Below, piece after piece: positions 40,423 through 49,056 of a stretch of 64,000 nt of DNA; position 1 is the stretch's first letter, and each line of letters starts with the position of its first letter. The translations under genes and the position numbers were made by a program. Under the pieces are notes generated by a model. That model did no database searches, was not told the DNA's origin, and saw nothing but the letters and a program-made list of their open reading frames with translations. Source of the stretch: Streptomyces sp. CG 926 (lineage in GTDB: Bacteria; Actinomycetota; Actinomycetes; Streptomycetales; Streptomycetaceae). The stretch covers positions 62,001-126,000 of the forward strand of contig NZ_QGGZ01000010.1 in the NCBI RefSeq assembly GCF_003148825.1, given 5' to 3'.

Positions 40423-41862
40423 ATGACGAAGCGCGACACGACCGCGGCCACGACGAGTACCGCGGCGGGTGGTGGTCCCCGGCTCTCCTCCGAGGACCGG
40501 GCCGCGAAGGGCCGGGCGGCCCGGACGGCCGTCCCGAGATCCGCCCACGGAGACTTCGAGCCGTCGTCCCACCGGGCGGATCCGATGGACGTCATCGAGC
40601 GGCAGTCGGCCACCCGACTGCAGGAGCTCGTACCGATCCGCTACGGCCGGATGGCGGAGTCACCGTTCCGTTTCTACCGGGGCGCCGCCGCGATCATGGC
40701 CGGTGACCTGGCCGGCACCCCCGACTCGGGTATCCGGGCCCAGCTGTGCGGCGACGCGCACATGCTGAACTTCCGGCTGCTCGGCTCGCCGGAGCGGAAC
40801 CTGCTGTTCGACATCAACGACTTCGACGAGACGCTGCCCGGGCCGTGGGAATGGGACGTCAAGCGGCTGGCGACCAGCCTGGTCATCGCCGGGCGGGAGA
40901 ACGGCTACTCCGACCGCGAGCGGGCGGAGATCGTGACGTCGGGGGTCCGCGGCTACCGCGAGCAGATGCGCGCGTTCGCGGGGATGCGCACCCTCGACGT
41001 CTGGTACGCGAGGGTGGACGAGGCGCAGCTCCAGGCGGTGGCGGAGGGTGCGCTCCACACCCGAGGCCGCAAGAACGTGTCCGAGGCACTGAGCAAGGCG
41101 CGCGGGCGCGACAGCCTGCAGGCGTTCGAGAAGCTCACCGAGGTGGTCGACGGGCGGCGCCGATTCGCCGCCGTGCCACAGCTGATCACACCGGCTTCCG
41201 ATCTGCTGGCGAGTGGGGATCGGGAGGCGCTCGAGGACCAGATCCGGGAGGTCGTCGGGCGGTACGGGGACAGTCTGCAGACGGACCGCAAGCACCTGCT
41301 GCACCAGTACTCCATCGTCGACATGGCCCGCAAGGTGGTGGGCGTCGGCAGTGTCGGCACGCGTTGCTGGATCGTCCTGCTGCTGGGCCGCGACGGTGAG
41401 GACCCGCTGATCCTGCAGGCGAAGGAGGCCGGTGACTCGGTGCTCGCCGCCTACGCGGGGCCCAGCGAGTACGCCACCGGCGGCGAGCGGGTCGTGGCCG
41501 GCCAGCGGCTGATGCAGGCCGCGAGCGACATCTTCCTCGGCTGGCAGCAGACCCAGGGCCTCGACGACGTCGAACGGGACTTCTACGTACGTCAGCTGCG
41601 CGACTGGAAGGGCATCGCGGAGCCCGCCCGGATGGTGCCGCGCGGCATGCGGGTCTTCGCCTCGCTCTGCGGTGTGACCCTGGCGCGGGCGCACGCCCGG
41701 TCCGGCGACCGGATCGCCATCGCGGCGTACCTGGGCCGGGGTGACGTCTTCGACCAGGCACTGGTGCGGTTCGCGGAGAGCTACGCCGACCTCAACGAGC
41801 GGGACCACCAGCGTCTGGTGGACGCCATCGCGTCCGGCCGGGTGACCGCCGTCTCGGCCTGA
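40423..41862 (+). CDS. DUF2252-family protein
   Basis: This encodes 479 residues from ATG 40423 with GGGAGG 9 nt upstream. Clear DUF2252 signatures are present: RYGRMAESPFRFYRGAAAIM, LCGDAHMLNFRLLGSPERN, FDINDFDETLPGPWEWDVKR, a block with the C-terminal VGTRCWIVLLLGR and the LILQAKEA strand. The CGDAH..N and FD.NDFDE motifs resemble the catalytic loop of aminoglycoside-phosphotransferase or protein-kinase-like folds, so an ATP-dependent phosphotransfer function is suspected. It lies 88 bp after the BrkB-like gene in the same direction. The substrate is unknown. Confidence 0.93.
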   Translation: MTKRDTTAATTSTAAGGGPRLSSEDRAAKGRAARTAVPRSAHGDFEPSSHRADPMDVIERQSATRLQELVPIRYGRMAESPFRFYRGAAAIMAGDLAGTPDSGIRAQLCGDAHMLNFRLLGSPERNLLFDINDFDETLPGPWEWDVKRLATSLVIAGRENGYSDRERAEIVTSGVRGYREQMRAFAGMRTLDVWYARVDEAQLQAVAEGALHTRGRKNVSEALSKARGRDSLQAFEKLTEVVDGRRRFAAVPQLITPASDLLASGDREALEDQIREVVGRYGDSLQTDRKHLLHQYSIVDMARKVVGVGSVGTRCWIVLLLGRDGEDPLILQAKEAGDSVLAAYAGPSEYATGGERVVAGQRLMQAASDIFLGWQQTQGLDDVERDFYVRQLRDWKGIAEPARMVPRGMRVFASLCGVTLARAHARSGDRIAIAAYLGRGDVFDQALVRFAESYADLNERDHQRLVDAIASGRVTAVSA

Positions 41863-41949
41863 CCCGGACCGAGCCGCTGCTTCGGCCAGTCGGCTGAACC
41901 GGCGGGCGAGGTGCCCGGCCGCCTCCCACGACCGTGGCACGCTGCGCGC

Positions 41950-43596
41950 ATGACAGCAGCGCAAGCGGGACCGGCCGGGGCGGCGGGGAACGCGGGGAAC
42001 ACCAGGCTCATCCTGCTGACACTCGCTGCCGGGCAGTTCCTGATGGCTCTGGACAGCTCGGTGATGAACGTTTCGATCGCCACGGTCGCGGAGGACATCG
42101 GCACCACGGTGAGCGGTATGCAGGGCGCGATCACGGCCTACACCCTGGTGATGGCGATGCTCATGATCAGCGGCGGCAAGGTCGGCGCGCTCATCGGCCG
42201 CAAACGGGCGTTCATGATCGGCTGCGTCGTCTACGGGCTCGGTTCCCTCACGACCTCGCTCGCCCCGAACCTGACGCTCCTGCTGGTGGGCTGGTCGTTC
42301 CTGGAGGGTGTGGGAGCGGCGCTGATCATGCCGGCGATCGTGGCGCTCGTCGCCTCGAACTTCGACAAGGCGCAACGGCCCGCCGCCTACGGCCTGGTCG
42401 CGGCGGCGGCAGCGGTGGCGATCGCGGTCGGACCGCTCATCGGCGGCTTCGCGACCACCTTCTTCTCCTGGCGCTGGGTGTTCGCCGGGGAGGTCGTGAT
42501 GGTCCTCGTCATCCTGCTGCTGGGCCGGCGGATCGCCGACGCGCCCCCGGAGCACCGGCCGCGGATCGACGTGCTGGGCGCGGTCCTGTCCGCCGCGGGC
42601 ATCGGGCTGTTCGTGTTCGGCATCCTGCGGACGAGCGAATGGGGCTGGTTCCGGCCCAAGGCCGGGGGCCCCTCCTGGTTCGGCGTCTCGCCCGTCGTCT
42701 GGCTGGTGCTGGCCGGACTGATGCTGGTCTGGTTGTTCTTCCGCTGGGAGGCACGCCTGGTGGCGCGGGGCGCCGAACCGCTCGTGGACCCGCAACTCAT
42801 GCAGAACCGGCAGCTCACCGGCGGCCTGACGATGTTCCTCTTCCAGTACCTCGTGCAGATGGGCGTGTTCTTCGTCGTCCCGCTCTACCTGTCCGTGGCG
42901 CTCGGCCTGTCCGCCCTCCATACGGGCGCGCTGCTCCTACCGCTCTCGATCACCCTGCTCGCCGCCGCGATCGGGGTCCCCAAATTCCGCCCGAACGCCT
43001 CACCCCGACGCGTGGTGCGGTGGGGAATCCTGGCGATGTTCGCCGGCGCCGTGGTCCTGCTGGCCGCCCTCACCCCGGATTCCGGCGCGGCGGTCGTCAC
43101 CGTACCCATGCTGCTCATCGGGCTCGGGATCGGGCTGCTCGCCTCCCAGCTCGGGGCCGTCACCGTGTCGGCCGTACCGGACGAGCAGAGCGCCGAGGTC
43201 GGCGGCATCCAGAACACCGTCACCAACCTCGGCGCCTCGATCGGCACCGCCGTCGCCGGGTCGATCATGATCGCGGTGCTGGCGGCTTCGTTCCTCGCCA
43301 CCGTCGACCAGAATCCGGCGATCCCGGCCGAGGCCAAGACGCGGGCGCATACGCAACTCGCGGGGACCGCGCCGTTCCTGTCGGACGAGCAGCTCAGCAA
43401 GGCCCTCGAAGAGACGGGCACGGATCCGGTGGTGGCGCAGGCGGCGCTCGACGCGAACGAGAAGGCGCGGATCGACGGACTGCGGGCCGCGCTCGCCATC
43501 CTGGCCCTCGCCGCCCTGGTCGCGCTCTTCTTCACCCAGCGCATCCCGGCGGCCCAGCCGGGCGCCGCTCGGCGCCCGGCCGACGCTCCGTCATGA
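41950..43596 (+). CDS. MFS exporter, DHA2 type
   Basis: This encodes 548 residues with 14 hydrophobic helices. Motifs are QFLMALDSSVMNVSIATVAE (helix 1 with the typical D-S), GGKVGALIGRKRAFMIGCVV (motif A) and the extra central loop DAPPEHRPRIDVLG. A long extracellular loop between the last helices (~residues 465-520, rich in Asn, Asp, Glu and Thr) is characteristic of the QacA/EmrB-like exporters. It exports drugs or metabolites with proton exchange. There is no clear ribosome site before ATG 41950. The gene ends tail to tail with the next gene, sharing the six-base palindrome TCATGA. Confidence 0.92.
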   Translation: MTAAQAGPAGAAGNAGNTRLILLTLAAGQFLMALDSSVMNVSIATVAEDIGTTVSGMQGAITAYTLVMAMLMISGGKVGALIGRKRAFMIGCVVYGLGSLTTSLAPNLTLLLVGWSFLEGVGAALIMPAIVALVASNFDKAQRPAAYGLVAAAAAVAIAVGPLIGGFATTFFSWRWVFAGEVVMVLVILLLGRRIADAPPEHRPRIDVLGAVLSAAGIGLFVFGILRTSEWGWFRPKAGGPSWFGVSPVVWLVLAGLMLVWLFFRWEARLVARGAEPLVDPQLMQNRQLTGGLTMFLFQYLVQMGVFFVVPLYLSVALGLSALHTGALLLPLSITLLAAAIGVPKFRPNASPRRVVRWGILAMFAGAVVLLAALTPDSGAAVVTVPMLLIGLGIGLLASQLGAVTVSAVPDEQSAEVGGIQNTVTNLGASIGTAVAGSIMIAVLAASFLATVDQNPAIPAEAKTRAHTQLAGTAPFLSDEQLSKALEETGTDPVVAQAALDANEKARIDGLRAALAILALAALVALFFTQRIPAAQPGAARRPADAPS

Positions 43597-44895
43597 CGGG
43601 TGCGGACTCGGGGTCGTCCCCTCGACGGGGACGGTCGTGTCCTCGGCGAGGAAGTCGATGACCGCGAGGGCGAAGAGCAGGGCGAGGGCGAGGCCCACGA
43701 CCACCCAGCCGGTCGGGTAGGACCACAGGACGTACACGAGGACGGCGATCGCGACCAGGCCCCAGGTGAACCAGGCACGGTGGCGCCGGATGAACGGGCC
43801 GACCGGGCCGGTGCGCAGGCCCAGCCGGTCGGCCGTGGCGCGGGTGGCGACGATCCCGGAGTGCCAGATCTGGCGGGCGGCCGTGGCGTATTTGCCCGGG
43901 CCGGAGAGCCAGGCCGCGAGGGCGATCACGATGCCGAGGACCACGACCATGCGGATCGTCGTGCGCAGCAGGCGGATCATGGCGTCGTAGACGGAACCGG
44001 CCGCGGCCTGGGAGACGGTGTCCGGGAGCGCGTTGAGGTAGACCGTACGGAAGACGGTCAGCCCGAGGCCGAGGACCGCGACGGAGAACGCCACCGCGAG
44101 GGCCGCGGTGACCAGGATGCGGCGCCGGTGGGCGGAGAGCAGGACGCCCGCGGCGACGAGCAGGATGGCGATGATCGGCAGCCACAGGCCGAGGATCTCG
44201 AGGAGCTTGAAGCCCGTCTTGACCCGACCGATGTCGTTGGACTGCACGACGGTGAAGTCGGTGTGGATCTCGGGGATCTTGGCCGCGACACCCATACCGG
44301 CGTCCACGAGCCGTGTTTTCACCTGTTCGATCACCGGCGCGAGGTCGATGGTCACCGCGTCGTTCTTGATTTCCACCGCGCCGTCGCCACTGCCGGTCAG
44401 GGCTTTGACCAGCGACGCATGGATCGTGCGGTTGGCATTCGTCCAGATCGTCTCGAACTGGGGCGATGCGATGACGTCCTGTGCCTTCTCCTTGACGAAG
44501 CTGCTGACCGCGCTCTCCAGCGAGCCGCCGAGCTTGCCCAGGGCCTTCTGGAGCAGCGGCCGTTGCTCGGGGGCCGCGTCCTCCAGCAGGGTTTCGAGGT
44601 CGAGGTGCTCCATCAGGGCGGCCGTTACCCGGTTGGCGGCGGCGGCCTGCACATCGGGGTCGGAGGCCAGCGGGGCGACCGTGGAGACGTAGCGGTCGGT
44701 GTTCCCCACGATGCTGGAGGTCCAGGACGCGACGATGCCCAGCGGGGCGAGCACACAGCCGATGATGATCAGCACCGCGGACAGCAGTGACTTCATCCGG
44801 TGCTTGGGCGGAGGTCTGCGCGCGGCCTCCGATTCCAGGACGGCGACTCTGGCCCGCAGCGCCGCGAGTTCGCCCGCGCTCTCGTCACCCTGCAT
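43591..44895 (-). CDS. Multi-pass membrane protein with large extracytoplasmic loop
   Basis: This encodes 434 residues from ATG 44895 with AGGAGG 6 nt upstream. The N-terminus has a short coiled coil (ELAALRARVAVLESEAARR). Helix 1 (LLSAVLIIIGCVLAPLGIVA) is followed by a ~170-residue extracytoplasmic domain (NTDRYVSTVAPLASDPDVQA...EIHTDFTVVQSND). Four or five more helices complete the C-terminus. The pattern W-T-x-x-x-V-x-D-T/N-D-R-Y-V-x-T-V-x-P-L-A is a conserved actinobacterial hypothetical family. A role in envelope integrity or transport is possible, not shown. Monocistronic. Confidence 0.85.
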   Translation of the reverse strand: MQGDESAGELAALRARVAVLESEAARRPPPKHRMKSLLSAVLIIIGCVLAPLGIVASWTSSIVGNTDRYVSTVAPLASDPDVQAAAANRVTAALMEHLDLETLLEDAAPEQRPLLQKALGKLGGSLESAVSSFVKEKAQDVIASPQFETIWTNANRTIHASLVKALTGSGDGAVEIKNDAVTIDLAPVIEQVKTRLVDAGMGVAAKIPEIHTDFTVVQSNDIGRVKTGFKLLEILGLWLPIIAILLVAAGVLLSAHRRRILVTAALAVAFSVAVLGLGLTVFRTVYLNALPDTVSQAAAGSVYDAMIRLLRTTIRMVVVLGIVIALAAWLSGPGKYATAARQIWHSGIVATRATADRLGLRTGPVGPFIRRHRAWFTWGLVAIAVLVYVLWSYPTGWVVVGLALALLFALAVIDFLAEDTTVPVEGTTPSPHPS

Positions 44896-45206
44896 GGCTG
44901 ACCTCCTACGGGGTCGGGAGCCGTGGTTCCCTCGGGATCCGGTGGATGACGCTGAAGCTGCGCCAGGGCAGGCTGTGGCGGCTCTCCTTGCTCCCACAGC
45001 CTGCCCCGGCCGGCCGGGGGCGGCATCCGCAGTGCGGCCGTACGGATGAACGCGCGGCAGGTCACCGGTTTCACCGGAAGGGAGGGAAGGCCGGGACAGG
45101 GGCGCTGCGCGCTGCCACTCGGCGGGGGGACGTCCGTACGGAGCGGACGATCAAGGGGAGAGGAGGAGTACCCACTCCTTTCCACTCTCAAGTTATAACG
45201 CACAGG
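44896..45206. other. ~310-bp intergenic stretch without a gene
   Basis: This lies between the membrane protein (-) and the rifamycin-associated element. I see no convincing ORF or stem-loop. It presumably holds the divergent promoters; a short AT-richer patch (aagttataacg, 45190-45200) just before the element may be part of one. Confidence 0.6.
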
Positions 45207-45225
45207 GGGGCTTGCGGCAAGGCCC
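45207..45225 (+). promoter_or_regulatory. Rifamycin-associated element (RAE)
   Basis: ggggcttgcggcaaggccc is a 19-bp near-palindrome that matches the rifamycin-associated element known upstream of rifamycin-inactivating genes and helR in actinomycetes. It lies 132 bp before helR. The known consequence is induction of the downstream gene when rifamycins bind RNA polymerase. Its presence supports both the helR call and its regulation. Confidence 0.85.
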
Positions 45226-45357
45226 CACCCGTCCCGCAGAATCGCATCTCGAAGCCAGGACCTGCGGAAACGGGAGATCCCCCTAGTGCGTGTGCTGTTG
45301 TCGGTCGACGGGTCGTTCGATGAGTCCGCGGGTGCCACCGCGGAAAGGAGCCCTGAT

Positions 45358-47520
45358 ATGAACTCCCTGACCACCAGTGCGTTCGATCTTCCCGCCCGTC
45401 TGGCCCCCAAGGCCGACCCCGCGCTGATCGGCGCGGACGAGAAGCACTTCGCGGCCGTCGCGGAGAGCTTGGAGCGGACGATCGCCGAGGTGTCCGACCG
45501 TCTCGAGGCACTGCGCCGGGCTCCCGGCGGTCTGGGCCGCGAGGCGATGGACCGGGACGTGGAGATCCACCGGCTGACGGGTCGTCTGCGGGCACTACGG
45601 CGCTTCGGGTTGGACCTGTGCCTCGGTCGGATGGTCGGCGAGGACGATCCCGAGCCGGTGTACATCGGGCGGCTCGGCCTCACCGACGACGCCGGCAACC
45701 GGTTGCTGATCGACTGGCGTTCGCCCGCGGCGGAGCCGTTCTTCGCCGCGACCCACGCCGACCCGATGGGCCTGGCGAGCCGCCGCAGGTACCGCTGGAC
45801 CCGCGGCCGGATCGGTGACTACTGGGACGAGGTGTTCGTCGCCGACGCCCTGGAGGGGCACGCCGCGCTCGACGACCAGTCCGCCTTCATCGCCGGGCTG
45901 GGCGGCAGCCGCTCGCCGCGGATGCGTGACGTGCTGGCCACCATCCAGTCCGACCAGGACGCCATCATCCGCGCGGGCTCGCGGGGCGCCCTGGTCGTCG
46001 ACGGCGGTCCGGGCACGGGCAAGACCGTCGTGGCCCTGCACCGCACCGCCCACCTCCTCTACTCCGACCCCCGCCTCGGGCACCGTCGGGGCGGCGTGCT
46101 GTTCGTCGGCCCGCACCAGCCCTACCTGGCCTATGTCGCCGATGTCCTGCCCAGCCTCGGGGAGGAGGGCGTGCAGACCTGCACCGTGCGGGACCTCGTC
46201 GCCGAGGGGGCCACGGCCGCGCCCGAGACCGACGCGCAGGTGGCGCGGCTGAAGTCGTCCGCGGACATGGTGAAGGCGATCGAGCAGGCCGTCCGGATCT
46301 ACGAGGAGCCGCCCACCGCGGGGACGACGGTCACGACTCCCTGGTCCGACGTCCGGCTGAGCCCGGCCGACTGGGCCGAGGCCTTCGAGGCGGCCGCCGG
46401 TACGCCGCACAACGAGGCGCGCGAGCAGATCTGGGAGGAACTGGTGTCGATCCTGCTCGACAAGCTCGACGACGAGGACCTCTCGCCCGACCTGCTGCGC
46501 CGATCGCTGCGCCACGACGAGGAGCTGATCGGGACGCTCGACCGCGCGTGGCCGACGATCGACGCGGCCGATCTGGTCGGGGACCTGTGGTCGGTACCGT
46601 CCTACCTGCGGATGTGCGCTCCCTGGCTCGGTCGCGAGGAGGTGGCGCTGCTGCAGCGCGCGGACGCCCACGCCTGGACGGTGTCCGACCTGCCCCTCCT
46701 GGACGCGGCGCGACAGCGGCTCGGCGATCCGGAGTCGGCACGACGGCTGCGGCGGCGGGGCGCCGCGGTGGCCGCCGAACGCGAGCGCATGGCCGGAGTC
46801 ATCGACGACCTGCTCGCGGCCGATGACGACGGTGAGGGCGCGGTGACGATGCTGCGCGGCAAGGACCTGCAGGACAGCCTGATCGACGAGGGTGCGCTGC
46901 CCGGGACGGACCCGGACCTGCTCGCCGGGCCGTTCGCGCACATCGTCGTGGACGAGGCCCAGGAACTGACCGACGCTGAGTGGCAGATGTTGCTGCTGCG
47001 CTGCCCGTCCCGGAGCTTCACCATCGTCGGGGACCGGGCTCAGGCCCGGCAGGGGTTCGCGGAGTCGTGGCGGGAGCGGCTGGAGCGGATCGGCTTCGAC
47101 CGGATCGACGTGGCCCCGCTGAGCGTCAACTACCGGACGCCCGAAGAGGTCATGGTGGTGGCGGAGCCGGCGATCCGGGAGGCGATCCCGGACGCCAATG
47201 TGCCGACCTCCGTCCGGAGCAGCGGCGTTCCCGTGGTACACGGCTCCGTCACGGAACTGGACGCGATCCTCGACGGCTGGCTGGCGGCGCATGCCGACGG
47301 GGTCGCCTGTGTCATCGGCGCCGAGGAGCTCGGGGCCGGCGCCTTCCGGGAGACCTCCCGGGTCCGGTCGCTGACCCCGGGGCTGTCGAAGGGGCTGGAG
47401 TTCGACCTCGTCGTGCTCGTCGATCCGCAGACCTTCGGCACAGGGATCGAGGGAGCGGTGGACCGCTACGTCGCGATGACGCGCGCGACGCAGCGGCTCG
47501 TCGTCCTCACGAGTTCATGA
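45358..47520 (+). CDS. helR: HelR, RNA-polymerase-recycling helicase-like ATPase
   Basis: This encodes 720 residues from ATG 45358 with AAAGGAG 7 nt upstream. A UvrD-like superfamily 1 protein of the HelD/HelR group. It has an N-terminal coiled coil that enters the RNAP secondary channel (HFAAVAESLERTIAEVSDRL), a domain with IDWRSPAAEPFF (a strong HelD/R signature), Walker A GGPGTGKT (216-223), VVDEAQELTDAEW as Walker B and SVNYRTPEEV. HelR dissociates rifamycin-blocked RNAP from DNA and displaces the drug, giving resistance. The RAE upstream matches this role. The tail overlaps the convergent GT87 gene by 14 nt. Confidence 0.93.
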   Translation: MNSLTTSAFDLPARLAPKADPALIGADEKHFAAVAESLERTIAEVSDRLEALRRAPGGLGREAMDRDVEIHRLTGRLRALRRFGLDLCLGRMVGEDDPEPVYIGRLGLTDDAGNRLLIDWRSPAAEPFFAATHADPMGLASRRRYRWTRGRIGDYWDEVFVADALEGHAALDDQSAFIAGLGGSRSPRMRDVLATIQSDQDAIIRAGSRGALVVDGGPGTGKTVVALHRTAHLLYSDPRLGHRRGGVLFVGPHQPYLAYVADVLPSLGEEGVQTCTVRDLVAEGATAAPETDAQVARLKSSADMVKAIEQAVRIYEEPPTAGTTVTTPWSDVRLSPADWAEAFEAAAGTPHNEAREQIWEELVSILLDKLDDEDLSPDLLRRSLRHDEELIGTLDRAWPTIDAADLVGDLWSVPSYLRMCAPWLGREEVALLQRADAHAWTVSDLPLLDAARQRLGDPESARRLRRRGAAVAAERERMAGVIDDLLAADDDGEGAVTMLRGKDLQDSLIDEGALPGTDPDLLAGPFAHIVVDEAQELTDAEWQMLLLRCPSRSFTIVGDRAQARQGFAESWRERLERIGFDRIDVAPLSVNYRTPEEVMVVAEPAIREAIPDANVPTSVRSSGVPVVHGSVTELDAILDGWLAAHADGVACVIGAEELGAGAFRETSRVRSLTPGLSKGLEFDLVVLVDPQTFGTGIEGAVDRYVAMTRATQRLVVLTSS

Positions 47521-48943
47521 CCCGGTCGCGGGCCGCGGCCGTCTCCCCCGGTTCGCCGGTCCCGCGCCACCGACGGACGGCTCCGGCCGCCACGATCAGG
47601 AGGACCGCGGCGCCGTACGCGCTCACGCCGAGCGCCGACCGGTGGCCGAGGACGGGTGCGAGGAGGTAGACCGCCGCGCCCGCGAGGGCGATGCCGAGCC
47701 ACTCCCAGCGGCCGTCCAGCGCCACGAGGGCGATCAGCAGCAGGGCGTACCAGGAGTAGCCGGGGGTCAGGAGCACGAAGGCCCACCCGGTGACCAGGAG
47801 GGCGCCGCTCCAGGGGCGTTCGGGGTCGCCGCGCCGCATCACGTACAGGGATACGGCCGCCATGGCCGCGAGGAGCACCGGGAGCGCCCAGGTGTCGGGC
47901 AGGACGAGGCGGAGCAGGGCGTAGCGGGAGCCGGCCGAGGGGTCGTCGTAGCCCTCCTCGTCCACGTACCCGCCGAGGTAGCCGAGGACGGAGCCGTGCG
48001 AGAGGAGGAGGTAGGGCAGGTAGGTGAGCAGGGTGAAGGCGGCGGCGGGGACCAGGACGGCGGCGGCGTCGCGGACCCGGCGCACCCCGGACAGCGCCCC
48101 GGGCAGGACGACGGCGGGCATCAGCTTGGTGGCGACGGCGGCGCCGAGGACCAGACCCCCCGCGGCCCGGTGGCGCGGCCCGCGCTCCGCGACGAGTCCG
48201 AGGCCGATCACGGTGAGCAGTACGCCCAGCACGTCCACGTGGGCGTTGTTCACGGCTTCGATCGGTACGGCGGGACACCAGGCCCAGTACGCGGCCCGGC
48301 GCGGGTCCTGCCCCCGGCGGCGCAGGATCAGCAGCAGCGCGCCTGTCACGCCGAGGGAGAGGAGGCCGGCTCCGATCTGGAGCGGCTTGTGGCGGGCTCC
48401 GTGCGGTGACAGCTGGTCGACCGCCAGGAAGTACGCCTCGGCGACGGGCGGGTAGATCGTGTGCACGGCGGGCCGGTTGATGCGGGTGCAGTGCGCGACG
48501 GGGCCGCCGCCGGGAATCGGGGCGCGGTCCGGGCCCGCGCAGGCGGTGCCCGTGGGGAAGAGCCAGGGGTCGCGCAGTCGGGCCGGTCCCGGGTCCTGCG
48601 GGGCGTGGTCGTACGGGGAGATGCCGGCCGACTGGACCCGGCCGTCCCAGGCGTAGCGGTAGGAGTCGGTACTGGTACGGGGCGGCGCCACCAGTCCGGT
48701 CGCGGCGACGGCGAGCGCGCCGGCCAGGAGCAGGGGGGCGACGTGGGCGGCCGGGATCTTGCGCAGGGCGAGCAGCGCGAGGGCGAACAGCGCCCAGCAG
48801 GCGGCGTACCGGAGGAACAGCCCCGTGCCGTCGGTGAAGTAGCCGTCGTGGCGGACGGTCAGGACGAGGACTGCGGTCAGGGCGAGGACGGCGGTCAGGG
48901 CGAGGGAGGTCGCGAGCGCGGTCGGGACGGTACGGGATGTCAC
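47507..48943 (-). CDS. GT87-type polyprenyl-phosphate-mannose-dependent mannosyltransferase-like membrane protein
   Basis: This encodes 478 residues from GTG 48943. ATG 48994 is the alternative, but GTG 48943 gives the same motif-to-start distance as in the epimerase promoter and has AACGCT 6 nt upstream. It has ~10-12 helices, with RYAWDGRVQSAGISPYDHAP in the first outer loop (the D-R/G-R-V..GI.PY motif of GT87/DUF2029) and AYWAWCPAVPIEAVNNAHVD (W.P....E...N.H.D). It uses polyprenyl-phosphate sugar on the outer face. This suits the GT2 gene nearby that could make such a donor. It is divergent from the molybdoenzyme gene. Confidence 0.85.
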   Translation of the reverse strand: MTSRTVPTALATSLALTAVLALTAVLVLTVRHDGYFTDGTGLFLRYAACWALFALALLALRKIPAAHVAPLLLAGALAVAATGLVAPPRTSTDSYRYAWDGRVQSAGISPYDHAPQDPGPARLRDPWLFPTGTACAGPDRAPIPGGGPVAHCTRINRPAVHTIYPPVAEAYFLAVDQLSPHGARHKPLQIGAGLLSLGVTGALLLILRRRGQDPRRAAYWAWCPAVPIEAVNNAHVDVLGVLLTVIGLGLVAERGPRHRAAGGLVLGAAVATKLMPAVVLPGALSGVRRVRDAAAVLVPAAAFTLLTYLPYLLLSHGSVLGYLGGYVDEEGYDDPSAGSRYALLRLVLPDTWALPVLLAAMAAVSLYVMRRGDPERPWSGALLVTGWAFVLLTPGYSWYALLLIALVALDGRWEWLGIALAGAAVYLLAPVLGHRSALGVSAYGAAVLLIVAAGAVRRWRGTGEPGETAAARDRVMNS

Positions 48944-48994
48944 CTCCGCAGCGTTCCAGCAGTGGGTCCGCAAGTGGCGTCCGCCGAACCGCAT

Positions 48995-49012
48995 GTCCGC
49001 ATTCCGTAAGGT
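48995..49012. promoter_or_regulatory. Shared 18-bp motif, copy A (GT87 / molybdoenzyme promoter)
   Basis: gtccgcattccgtaaggt. It differs at only two positions from copy B (52713-52730, opposite strand) and shares 11 of 18 with copy C (57032-57049). It lies 52 bp from the GT87 start and 45 bp from the molybdoenzyme start. Proposed binding site of the OmpR-type regulator encoded at 52792. Confidence 0.6.
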
Positions 49013-49056
49013 GTTCCACCCGCCCATCGGGTCCTCGGCGGGGGTGTGATGGGCTC

